Source of the DNA: Amycolatopsis alba DSM 44262
GTDB taxonomy: Bacteria > Actinomycetota > Actinomycetes > Mycobacteriales > Pseudonocardiaceae
Assembly (NCBI RefSeq): GCF_000384215.1
Contig: NZ_KB913032.1
Span: forward strand, 4,047,665 to 4,111,664
Length of the DNA stretch: 64,000 bases
Direction of reading: 5' to 3'
This document shows positions 56,988 to 64,000 of the stretch, one piece after another; within the stretch, counting starts at the first letter, position 1; each line of letters begins with the position of its first letter. Below the pieces are notes generated by a model. The model was not told the DNA's origin. It did not search any database and saw only the letters and a list, made by a program, of their open reading frames with translations. A program made the translations under genes and the position numbers.

Positions 56988-59900
56988 CCGCCTCCCGCCA
57001 TGCGGCGCACTATGCACTCCGCACCGAACTTCGTGCCGCTTTGCGCGCGGACCTGCTCGGTCCGGAGGGAAGTGCGGAGGAGGTCTTGGCCTCCGATGCC
57101 CCTGTCACGGCGTACCCCATCGGTGTCCTGTTCCCGCAAATCGAGGAGTCGGACCAGCCTGCCGAAGAGGACGGGGTGGACACGCCGCCGGACATCGTCC
57201 GCGGTGATGATCCGGAGCAAGGTGAAACCGACCTCGGGATCGCGCTGGCCAACCAGCGGAAACCTTCCTCGATGGGCATGACGTTCGCAGTCGATGCCGA
57301 TGTCGCGGCCGTCGTGTACGCGAAAGTCCGAGTCGCGACGTATGTACCCGAGGATGAAGAGGGCAGGGTTGTCGAGCCGCATCGCGGCGAGGCCCGAAGC
57401 ATCAAGGAGCAGCGGGAACGCTGGCGTCGGTTACCTGTCGAGTTCGGGCCGGTGCAGATCGACGTCACGAAGCCAGGAATGTCCGGAACAGAGTTCGGCA
57501 ATGAACTCGAGTTACGCACACTGGTCCGGCCTGCCGACGTCAACGGCGTGGTGTCGGTGACGGTGACCCTGGTCAATACGCGCCGCGTGGGTGTCTACGC
57601 CCTGCAGGACGCAGCCTGTTTCTTCCAGTCCGAGCTGGAGGTATTCAGCACGGAGGGAACGCGACCGTTCGTCGAGCGAAGGGCTTTGCTCGAAGCGGTC
57701 GACGACGAACACGCGTTGAGTCGGCTGTTGCACCGGCACGCGCCCAATTTCGCCACCGGTCACGGCTGCTCGGTCGCCTGGGACTGGACGGCTCCGCCGA
57801 TCCGGACTCCCATGCACGCACGTGCTGCGGTTTCGTCCGTCCGTACGGAGTTCATGCCCAGCCATGAGGTGCTCCTGACCGACTCGAACCCGGATATCGA
57901 CGCCGACGCACTCGGGATGCATCGGCTCGGGAATGGAAGCGTCGAAGAGGTCGGCGAGGCTCTCGGCGGCCTGCTCGACGGGTACTCGAACTGGATCGAG
58001 GACCGTCGGCGAGAGATGCTCGAGCTGAAGGGGACGGAATACGACAACGTCGCGCGAGGGCAGATCGAGTTCTGCACCCGAGCGCTCGAGCGGATGCGGC
58101 GCGGAGTCGCGTTGCTCGAGGATCCCGAACAGCCGCTGCCGTTCGAGGCGTTTCGTCTGGCGAATCAGGCGATGAGCCGCCAACGCGGCCGGGCCGACTG
58201 GATCGAAAAGGGGCGAGCGGGTTCGCCCGATCCCGAAGCAGGCCAGTGGCGCCCCTTCCAGGTCGCTTTCATGTTGCTTTGCCTGGAAGGCATCGTCGAT
58301 CCGCACCATGAGGATCGGGAGATCGCCGACCTGCTGTGGTTCCCGACCGGTGGTGGCAAGACCGAGGCCTATCTCGGCCTTGTGGCATTCACCGTCTTCC
58401 TCCGCCGTCTCCGCGATGGTGAGCACGGTGGAGGCGTGACCGTGTTGATGCGCTACACCCTGCGCTTGCTGACTCTCCAACAGTTCGAGCGTGCGGCGGC
58501 GTTGATCTGTGCCATGGAGCGGGTTCGTGCCGAGCGGAGCGAGGGTGACCTCGGCACCACTCCCGTGTCGATCGGCATGTGGGTGGGGAGGTCGGCGACC
58601 CCGAACAAGCTCGATCGGGCGCAGGCGAGGCTCGACGAGCTGCGGGCGAAACCGGACAAGCCGCTGCAGAAGGAAAACCCGGTGCAGCTTCACTCCTGTC
58701 CATGGTGCGGAGAGCCTTTGAGCGCCACCGACTACAAGGTACGTCTTCGAGCGGCTCGCATGATCGTCCGTTGCCCGCACGGCGACTGCGAGTTCAACAG
58801 TGACGCGGGCTTGCCTGTGCATCTCGTGGACGAGGCCGTGTACGACGCCCATCCGACACTTGTCATCGCCACAGTGGACAAATTCGCCTCCATGCCTTGG
58901 CGACCCGAGACGGCTGCCCTGTTCAACCGCGATCTCGGTACGGAGGTGCGGAAACCGGAACTGATCGTCCAAGACGAGCTGCATCTCATCTCCGGGCCTC
59001 TGGGCACTCTCACCGGTCTCTACGAGACGGCAGTCGACGTCTTGGCGGACCGGCCCAAGGTCGTCGCCTCGACCGCGACGATCCGGCGTGCGTCGGGGCA
59101 GGTGGGAGCGTTGTTCGATCGGAAGTTGGCCCAGTTCCCGCCTGCGGGTCTCGACGCGCGGGACTCGTGGTTCGCGGTGGAAACCCCGCGGTCGGACAAG
59201 GCATCTCGACGCTACATCGGGTTGCTCACGCCTGCCACGAGTCAGGCGACTCTGCTCGTCAGGACCTATGCGGCCCTGTTCCATGCCGTGTCGCGAACCG
59301 CGACCGACCTCGCGGTGAGTGATGCCTACTGGACGCTCGTCGGATACTTCAACAGCCTGCGCCTTCTTTCGGCGGCCGAACTGCAGGTACTCGACGACGT
59401 GCAGGATCGCATGGAGCTGTTGGCCAAGCGGGATTCGAACAAGGCGCGGTCCATAAAGGCTCACATCGAACTGAGCAGTCGTGCGGACTCGAGCGCCGTT
59501 CCCCATTATCTGAAATTGCTCAAACGTACGTTGCCGGAGGACAAGGCTCTGGATTTGCTGCTGGCGACGAACATGATCTCCGTCGGGGTCGACATCGACC
59601 GGCTCGGTCTCATGGCCGTCATGGGGCAGCCGCAGACGACGGCCGAGTACATCCAGGCGACGAGTCGGGTCGGTCGTCAGCATCCCGGCCTCATCGCCGT
59701 CATGCTCAACTCGGCGCGTTCGAGAGACCGATCCCATTACGAGAACTTCCCCGGCTTCCACTCGGCTCTCTACCGTGAGGTGGAGTCGACGAGTGTGACG
59801 CCCTTCTCTGCTCGCGCTCGTGACCGTGGCTTCCACGCGGTCGTCGTCGCGCTCACCCGACTGACGATCACGAAGGCGTCTCCCAACGACGCGGCCGCCG

Positions 59901-60199
59901 ACATCGAGACCTTCCTGCCCGAGATCAACTCGACCGTCCGACCCGCGATATTGAGCCGAGTCGAGTCGGTCGATCATAAGGAGTTGAAAGCGGCAGAGGA
60001 GTGCTTCGACGATTTCATCACTTGGTGGCGTGAGAAAGCGGAGGACGAGCCAGGTCTGGTGTATGAGCCCAAGCGGGGAACCCGGCAGCCTTCACTGCTG
60101 AAGAGCTTTGACAGCGGCGAAGACGACAGGAGCTGGGACACGCTCTGGAGTCTCCGCGATGTCGATGCCGAGTCGACACTTTTTCTCGAGAAACGGTAG
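56984..60199 (+). CDS. drmA: DrmA-like helicase of a DISARM-type system
   Basis: 1071 residues. SF2-type helicase with the sequence features of DISARM DrmA: Walker A WFPTGGGKTEAYLG (about 452), LIVQDELHLISGPLG (about 662), STATIRRA, a C-terminal VGVDIDRLGLMAVMGQPQTT and EYIQATSRVGRQHPG (about 893). A zinc-finger-like insert (CPWCGEP...RCPHGDCEF, about 571-602) interrupts the helicase core. DrmA with DrmB forms the DISARM core that recognises and clears invading phage DNA. GTG start with a 4-nt overlap. The N-terminal 300 residues are not assigned. Confidence 0.85.
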   Translation: MTASRHAAHYALRTELRAALRADLLGPEGSAEEVLASDAPVTAYPIGVLFPQIEESDQPAEEDGVDTPPDIVRGDDPEQGETDLGIALANQRKPSSMGMTFAVDADVAAVVYAKVRVATYVPEDEEGRVVEPHRGEARSIKEQRERWRRLPVEFGPVQIDVTKPGMSGTEFGNELELRTLVRPADVNGVVSVTVTLVNTRRVGVYALQDAACFFQSELEVFSTEGTRPFVERRALLEAVDDEHALSRLLHRHAPNFATGHGCSVAWDWTAPPIRTPMHARAAVSSVRTEFMPSHEVLLTDSNPDIDADALGMHRLGNGSVEEVGEALGGLLDGYSNWIEDRRREMLELKGTEYDNVARGQIEFCTRALERMRRGVALLEDPEQPLPFEAFRLANQAMSRQRGRADWIEKGRAGSPDPEAGQWRPFQVAFMLLCLEGIVDPHHEDREIADLLWFPTGGGKTEAYLGLVAFTVFLRRLRDGEHGGGVTVLMRYTLRLLTLQQFERAAALICAMERVRAERSEGDLGTTPVSIGMWVGRSATPNKLDRAQARLDELRAKPDKPLQKENPVQLHSCPWCGEPLSATDYKVRLRAARMIVRCPHGDCEFNSDAGLPVHLVDEAVYDAHPTLVIATVDKFASMPWRPETAALFNRDLGTEVRKPELIVQDELHLISGPLGTLTGLYETAVDVLADRPKVVASTATIRRASGQVGALFDRKLAQFPPAGLDARDSWFAVETPRSDKASRRYIGLLTPATSQATLLVRTYAALFHAVSRTATDLAVSDAYWTLVGYFNSLRLLSAAELQVLDDVQDRMELLAKRDSNKARSIKAHIELSSRADSSAVPHYLKLLKRTLPEDKALDLLLATNMISVGVDIDRLGLMAVMGQPQTTAEYIQATSRVGRQHPGLIAVMLNSARSRDRSHYENFPGFHSALYREVESTSVTPFSARARDRGFHAVVVALTRLTITKASPNDAAADIETFLPEINSTVRPAILSRVESVDHKELKAAEECFDDFITWWREKAEDEPGLVYEPKRGTRQPSLLKSFDSGEDDRSWDTLWSLRDVDAESTLFLEKR

Positions 60200-60209
60200 G
60201 GACGAACGG

Positions 60210-62054
60210 ATGACTCCTCCTCCATCCTCCAGGGGCCGTGGCTCCGGTGGCCCAGCTCGTCCGCGGGCGCGCAAACTCGGTGCGGTGCGGCGTTCCCAGC
60301 TCGTCACCACGTACGGGGTCGGAGCGATGATCGCAGTCGAAAACGAGTCGTTCATCGTCTCCGGGATCGACTCGTGGAACATCGACGATGCGCCGATAAT
60401 CAACGAAGGCAGGCTTGCGAACGCGTTTCCCGGCATCGATTTCTTTCGCTTGCCTCCCGCACCTGATCCCGAGTACGGGATCGACGGTGTCCGGGTACGG
60501 CGATTCCCCGAATTCTACTCTTGTCCGGATTGCAATGCCCTCCAGTCCTACAAGGAATTCAATTGCCTGCCGGGACGTGCTCGTTGTCCCGACTGTGACG
60601 AAGACCTGGTCCCCTCTCGATTCGTCCTCGCGTGCGACGACGGACATATAGATGATTTCCCCTACTGGAAGTGGGTCCATCGGGGAAACGCGTTGCAGAG
60701 CGGCTTCTGTGGTGGGAAATTGACGCTGAAAACGGAAGGCAGCGCCGCGTCTCTCCGATCCGTTGTCGTGAGCTGTTCGTGTGGCGTCCAGAGTGTTTCG
60801 ATGGAGGGTGCGTTCCGTGTCAAGGCGCTGAAAGAATTGGGAATTCGCTGCGAGGGACGCCGTCCGTGGCTCGGCGGAGCCAAGCCGCAGCCGTGTGCCC
60901 GTCATCCTCGAACCATGCAGCGAGGTTCATCGTCGGCATGGCATCCGGTGATGCGAAGCGCCTTGTCGATTCCGCCGTGGGGTGAAGGCATTCACCAGCT
61001 GCTCGTGCAAGAGAAGTTGCTCGATGCGCCGGAAAGTGTTATCCGCTGGCATTTTGAGCAGCGTCCTGCGCTTCTCAAAAGAAATAAGGCGACCGTCGAG
61101 GAGGTGGTGATCATCGCGCGTGAAATAGCCGCTCAGAAGGCTGCGTCGGCCGGGGCTGAAGCTGGTTCGGATGACCTCTATGCCGGCCTGCGGGAGCAGG
61201 AATACAAACGCTTGCGCAACGGCAATCCGGAGCGACACTCGGCCGAACGGCAAGATTTCATCTGCGAAAGGCCCGAAGGTGATATCGCGCCAGTGCGCGA
61301 ACTGGGCGTCGTCGAAATCATGTTGGTGAAGCGCCTGCGCGAAGTTCGGGCGTTGCAGGGATTCACCCGCGGCGTTGCACCCTTGGAGAGTGAACCTGAT
61401 CATCGACTTGCCGCACTTCATCAGTCTGACATCAACTGGCTGCCTGCGATCGAGGTCAAGGGGGAGGGGGTGTTCCTCAGGCTCGACGAAGACCGATTGC
61501 AGGCGTGGGAGACCAAGCCCGAGGTGATCAAGCAGGTCGAGCAGATGCGGCTGAATCATCTCGCGCTTCTGCGTGAGCGAACACCGGCGGACTCGAAGGC
61601 GAAGGCGTCCGGATCACCGGTGTCCCCACGTTTCGTGCTGCTCCATACCTTGGCCCACGTCCTGATCAACGAGTGGAGCCTTGACGGCGGATACCCGGCG
61701 TCCGCTCTGCGGGAGCGTCTGTACGCGAACGAGTCGATGGCCGGCATCCTTCTCTACACCGCAACCAGCGACTCGGCAGGCAGCCTCGGTGGCATCGTCG
61801 CCCAGGGCGATCCGAAAAGCCTTTCCGAAACGCTGAGGTCTGCGCTCGCTCGGGCTTCGTGGTGCTCGAACGACCCCTTGTGCATGGAATCCGGTGCCAG
61901 TGGTGCGGACAGCGTCAACCTCGCGGCATGTCACGCGTGTGTGTTGTTGCCCGAAACGAGTTGCGAGCTGAACAACAGTTTCCTGGATCGCACGCTGCTC
62001 ATCGGCGCTCCTTCCGGAGAGGTGCCTGGATACTTCCAAGCCTCTGGGGTGTGA
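60210..62054 (+). CDS. drmB: DrmB-like DUF1998 protein
   Basis: 614 residues. The N-terminus has RKLGAVRRSQLVTTYGVGAMIAV, then a zinc-binding region (FYSCPDCNALQ...RCPDCDEDLVPSRFVLACDDGHIDDFPYW, segments) typical of DrmB. The C-terminal DUF1998 part (LLHTLAHVLINEWSLDGGYP...ASWCSNDPLC...ACHACVLLPETSCE) carries a second cysteine cluster. DrmB binds DrmA in DISARM. Base composition here is visibly AT-richer than in housekeeping genes of the window, with more A/T-ending codons, which suggests transfer. ATG 60210 is 10 nt after the drmA stop. Confidence 0.86.
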   Translation: MTPPPSSRGRGSGGPARPRARKLGAVRRSQLVTTYGVGAMIAVENESFIVSGIDSWNIDDAPIINEGRLANAFPGIDFFRLPPAPDPEYGIDGVRVRRFPEFYSCPDCNALQSYKEFNCLPGRARCPDCDEDLVPSRFVLACDDGHIDDFPYWKWVHRGNALQSGFCGGKLTLKTEGSAASLRSVVVSCSCGVQSVSMEGAFRVKALKELGIRCEGRRPWLGGAKPQPCARHPRTMQRGSSSAWHPVMRSALSIPPWGEGIHQLLVQEKLLDAPESVIRWHFEQRPALLKRNKATVEEVVIIAREIAAQKAASAGAEAGSDDLYAGLREQEYKRLRNGNPERHSAERQDFICERPEGDIAPVRELGVVEIMLVKRLREVRALQGFTRGVAPLESEPDHRLAALHQSDINWLPAIEVKGEGVFLRLDEDRLQAWETKPEVIKQVEQMRLNHLALLRERTPADSKAKASGSPVSPRFVLLHTLAHVLINEWSLDGGYPASALRERLYANESMAGILLYTATSDSAGSLGGIVAQGDPKSLSETLRSALARASWCSNDPLCMESGASGADSVNLAACHACVLLPETSCELNNSFLDRTLLIGAPSGEVPGYFQASGV

Positions 62055-62063
62055 ACCGAAGTG

Positions 62064-62486
62064 TCAGCCCGGCCGCCTGTCGAGCACGATTTCGTGGACG
62101 CGGGCGGCCGCGGCTTCGACTGCTTCGTGTTCCCACACCCGTACGGCCAGCCAGCCCGCGTCGGCAAGGCGAGCGTCGGTGTCCAGGTCGCGCCGGCGAT
62201 TGGTTTCGATCTTCGTACGCCAGAAATCAGCGTTGTTCTTCGGCCATGTCGCATGTTCCGGGCAGCCGTGCCAGAAACAACCGTCCACGAAGACCGCGAC
62301 CTTCGCGGGACCGAACACGACGTCGGCCTCCCGACGTACACCCTTCACCGGCCTGCGGTGGACGCGGTAGCGCAACCCGCGGGCGAACAGGGCTTTGCGC
62401 AGTTCCATCTCGATTCGAGTGTTCCGAGACTTCTGCTTGCTCATCCTGGCCCGGACGCCCGTTGATGCCTCCAGCTTCACACCCAC
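62064..62486 (-). CDS. vsr: Very short patch repair (Vsr) endonuclease
   Basis: 140 residues, full Vsr length. Diagnostic motifs: RMSKQKSRNTRIEMELRKALFARGLRYRVH at the start (in two parts), the catalytic Asp in READVVF, and AVFVDGCFWHGCPEH with the zinc/His residues, then NNADFWRTKIETNRRRD. Vsr nicks T:G mismatches formed when 5-methylcytosine deaminates, fitting the cytosine methyltransferases of the island; in MORC-type systems Vsr-like enzymes may instead be the restriction nuclease. Convergent with drmB, 9 nt apart. GTG 62486 was used; ATG at codon 15 is possible. Confidence 0.92.
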   Translation of the reverse strand: MGVKLEASTGVRARMSKQKSRNTRIEMELRKALFARGLRYRVHRRPVKGVRREADVVFGPAKVAVFVDGCFWHGCPEHATWPKNNADFWRTKIETNRRRDLDTDARLADAGWLAVRVWEHEAVEAAAARVHEIVLDRRPG

Positions 62487-62516
62487 ATACTCGCAACACC
62501 ATGTTGGGGCGGTCCA

Positions 62517-63077
62517 CTAGTCCCCAAAGACACTGGTCAGGGCCTTTCGGATCAACCCCGGCAGGTCGCCGTCTCCGTTCGTCTCAGCCCACCGGATCAG
62601 CGCCACATGCGCCGCCCCCAGGCACGCCATGGCCGTAGCCCGCACCCGGAACTCCTCCTCGGGCGAAGAGCAACCGAGAGCAGCCACGATCGCATCAGCG
62701 GTCGCGTACTGGCTGTCCAGATGCCGCGCCCGCAGCGCCGGCACCGAGATCATCAGCCGCAGCCGCGCCAGCAGGAACGCCTTCTCCTCAGAAGTGCCCA
62801 GAGCCGCAGTCGACTCCAAACCACGCCCGATCCGCAAAGACAGAGGACCAGCAGGCTGAGCAGTGACGGCCGAAGCGGTCACAGGGTCGTATTCGTCGTA
62901 GAGGACCAGGTCCTCCTTCGTCGGGAAGTGCCGGTACACCGTCATCGCCGAGACGCCGGCCGCCGCGGCGACGTCGGCGACGGTGGTCGCGTCGTAGCCG
63001 ACCTCGGTGAAGAGGCGGACGGCGTGTGTCTGCACGAGGAGCCGGGTTTCGGCGCGCTGGCGGGCTCGCAGGTTCAT
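62517..63077 (-). CDS. TetR-family transcriptional regulator
   Basis: 186 residues. N-terminal TetR HTH (LLVQTHAVRLFTEVGYDATTVADVAAAAGVSAMTVYRHFPTKEDLV, in parts) and a helical ligand/dimer domain. Divergent from an SDR gene, with 36 nt between the start codons and a 12-bp direct repeat there, so it very likely represses itself and the SDR gene. The inducer is unknown, presumably the SDR substrate or a toxic small molecule. Confidence 0.92.
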   Translation of the reverse strand: MNLRARQRAETRLLVQTHAVRLFTEVGYDATTVADVAAAAGVSAMTVYRHFPTKEDLVLYDEYDPVTASAVTAQPAGPLSLRIGRGLESTAALGTSEEKAFLLARLRLMISVPALRARHLDSQYATADAIVAALGCSSPEEEFRVRATAMACLGAAHVALIRWAETNGDGDLPGLIRKALTSVFGD

Positions 63078-63078
63078 G

Positions 63079-63108
63079 TGGTAGAGACTATCAAAGTGGT
63101 AGTAACTA
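63079..63108. promoter_or_regulatory. Candidate TetR operator (12-bp direct repeat)
   Basis: TGGTAGAGACTA (63079-63090) and TGGTAGTAACTA (63097-63108), 10 of 12 identical, 18 bp apart start to start. They fill the gap between the divergent TetR and SDR start codons, where a shared operator-promoter is expected. Confidence 0.6.
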
Positions 63109-63113
63109 ACAGT

Positions 63114-63782
63114 ATGAAGACGGCATTGGTGACAGGGGCGTCCAAAGGGATCGGGGCGGCGATCGCGCGGCGGCTCGAAAGAGACGGCGTCAAAGTCCGA
63201 AGGCATGACAGCAGTCAGGGAGACCTGTCGACAATGGAGGGAGTCGACAAAGCCCTGGAGGGCATCGACAGCCTCGACATCCTGGTCAACAACGCGGCCG
63301 CACAGCCGGCGGGACCGATCGAGACGGACACGCCTGAAAACTTCGACCATCTGATGGCGGTCAACGTCAGGGCGCCGTACTTCCTCATCCAACGGGCACC
63401 GATGAACGACGGCGGCCGCATCATCAACGTCTCCTCGGTCGCCACCAGGATGGCCAACCCGGCGCAGACGTCCTTCGCGATGACCAAGGGCGCGCTCGAG
63501 ACGATGAGCCGCACCCTCGCCCACCAGCTCGGACCCCGCGGGATCACGGTCAACGTCGTCGCGCCCGGCGCCACCAGGACCGCCGACAACGAAGCCATCT
63601 TCACGCCGGAGCTGACAAAAGCGATAGAAACCCTCACCGCCCACCAAAGACTCGGCACCGCGGAAGACATCGCGGACGTCGTCGCGTTCCTCGCCTCGGA
63701 CGACGCCCGCTGGGTGACCGGGCAGGTCCTCGACGCGAGCGGCGGGTTGTTCCTCGGGCCGCCGGCCCAAGGGGTTCAATAG
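63114..63782 (+). CDS. Short-chain dehydrogenase/reductase with Tyr-to-Phe at the active site
   Basis: 222 residues. SDR landmarks: TGASKGIG nucleotide loop, LVNNAA, catalytic Ser region NVSSVA and the C-terminal DASGG. The catalytic Tyr-x3-Lys reads SFAMTKGAL, with Phe at the Tyr position (codon TTC), so normal proton transfer is unlikely unless another residue replaces it. ATG 63114 places the nucleotide loop at residues 7-14. Divergent from a TetR gene and probably controlled by it. It could be a binding protein or a specialised reductase. Confidence 0.87.
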   Translation: MKTALVTGASKGIGAAIARRLERDGVKVRRHDSSQGDLSTMEGVDKALEGIDSLDILVNNAAAQPAGPIETDTPENFDHLMAVNVRAPYFLIQRAPMNDGGRIINVSSVATRMANPAQTSFAMTKGALETMSRTLAHQLGPRGITVNVVAPGATRTADNEAIFTPELTKAIETLTAHQRLGTAEDIADVVAFLASDDARWVTGQVLDASGGLFLGPPAQGVQ

Positions 63783-63786
63783 GGCG

Positions 63787-64000
63787 GTGACGTGGTTCAG
63801 CGAGGACGAACTCCGCAGGCAGGCCGGTGATGTCTCGTTCGCGCGCGGGGCCAAGTACCTGGAGTCGGTCGAGGCGCTGGACGACGTCGCGGGCGGGGTC
63901 GCGGCGGTGGTCAGCGGCACAGACCGGTACACGGTCCGGTTGCGCGACGTCGGCGGCGAGCTCGTCGGCGAGTGTTCCTGCCCGCACGCGGCGGACGGCT
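63787..64000 (+). CDS. SWIM zinc-finger protein, N-terminal part (runs off the window)
   Basis: 71 codons visible, no stop before the window ends. WFSEDELRRQAGDVSFARGAKYLESVEAL is the usual beginning of actinobacterial SWIM proteins, and the last residues, GECSCPHAADG, are the first half of the SWIM motif (CxCx(n)CxH), which binds zinc and contacts DNA or protein. GTG 63787 is 4 nt after the SDR stop, so the two are probably co-transcribed. Confidence 0.78.
   Translation, partial: MTWFSEDELRRQAGDVSFARGAKYLESVEALDDVAGGVAAVVSGTDRYTVRLRDVGGELVGECSCPHAADG

Noticed and set aside
43560..62500. Possible attachment site: repeat of the tRNA-Arg 3' end at the far end of the island
   Set aside because: I looked for the T-loop/acceptor sequence near 62000-63100 and did not see it; no integrase is present.

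Overview
The window is high-GC actinobacterial DNA, most likely from a filamentous member of the Pseudonocardiales close to Amycolatopsis. The reasons are the strong G/C third-codon bias, frequent GTG starts, an SsgA-family sporulation regulator, EspG/PPE-type ESX proteins, a LuxR-family regulator with a large ATPase, and several families of short intergenic palindromes. The genus is inference; no rRNA is present.

Layout. (1) 206-7883: an eight-gene same-strand cassette encoding a small class III nucleotide cyclase, a degenerate STAND/HEAT-like protein, an SPFH-like protein, a PP2C phosphatase, a Ser/Thr kinase, a vWA protein, an unknown protein and a RanBP2-zinc-finger membrane protein. It looks like a TerY-P-type (vWA + PP2C + kinase) stress or conflict signalling system. 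The cyclase and the STAND-like protein share a short amyloid-like motif. (2) 7892-13425: ordinary accessory genes (S4 protein, secreted protease, SDR, proline-rich membrane protein, MFS transporter, diguanylate cyclase). (3) 13489-22650: a minus-strand ESX (type VII) substrate operon running from EspG through PPE- and EspC-like proteins to a 1657-residue Rhs polymorphic toxin, with no visible immunity gene. (4) 22863-37147: a large LuxR-type regulator with an altered Walker A, a secreted S1 protease, SsgB-like, Lrp and FabH proteins, a membrane adenylate cyclase, a FusB-like protein, a repeat-rich intergenic stretch, a methyltransferase, GntR and GNAT proteins, a TSUP exporter, an aromatic aminotransferase and a dienelactone-hydrolase-like protein. 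(5) 37195-39562: a second, three-gene ESX module. (6) 39582-43590: acetoacetate-CoA ligase, an MprF-like protein, tRNA-Ser(GCT) and tRNA-Arg(ACG).

(7) 43745-62486: a visibly AT-richer defence island directly after the tRNA genes. It holds two C5-cytosine methyltransferase homologues (one without the catalytic PC motif), a three-gene minus-strand operon ending in two unknown proteins and headed by an XRE-HTH/GHKL ATPase, then a tightly overlapping plus-strand operon: GHKL-SF2 helicase fusion, UvrD-like helicase, DrmA-like helicase and DrmB-like DUF1998 protein. A Vsr endonuclease follows. This looks like a DISARM core (DrmA-DrmB plus cytosine methyltransferase) merged with a MORC/GHKL-type restriction system, without recognisable DrmC, DrmD or DrmE. 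A good sigma70 promoter overlapped by an inverted repeat lies between the divergent operons. (8) 62517-64000: a TetR/SDR divergent pair and the start of a SWIM zinc-finger gene.

Starts were chosen by eye from ribosome-binding sites, overlaps and domain limits. No database search was run, so family names come from motif recognition.
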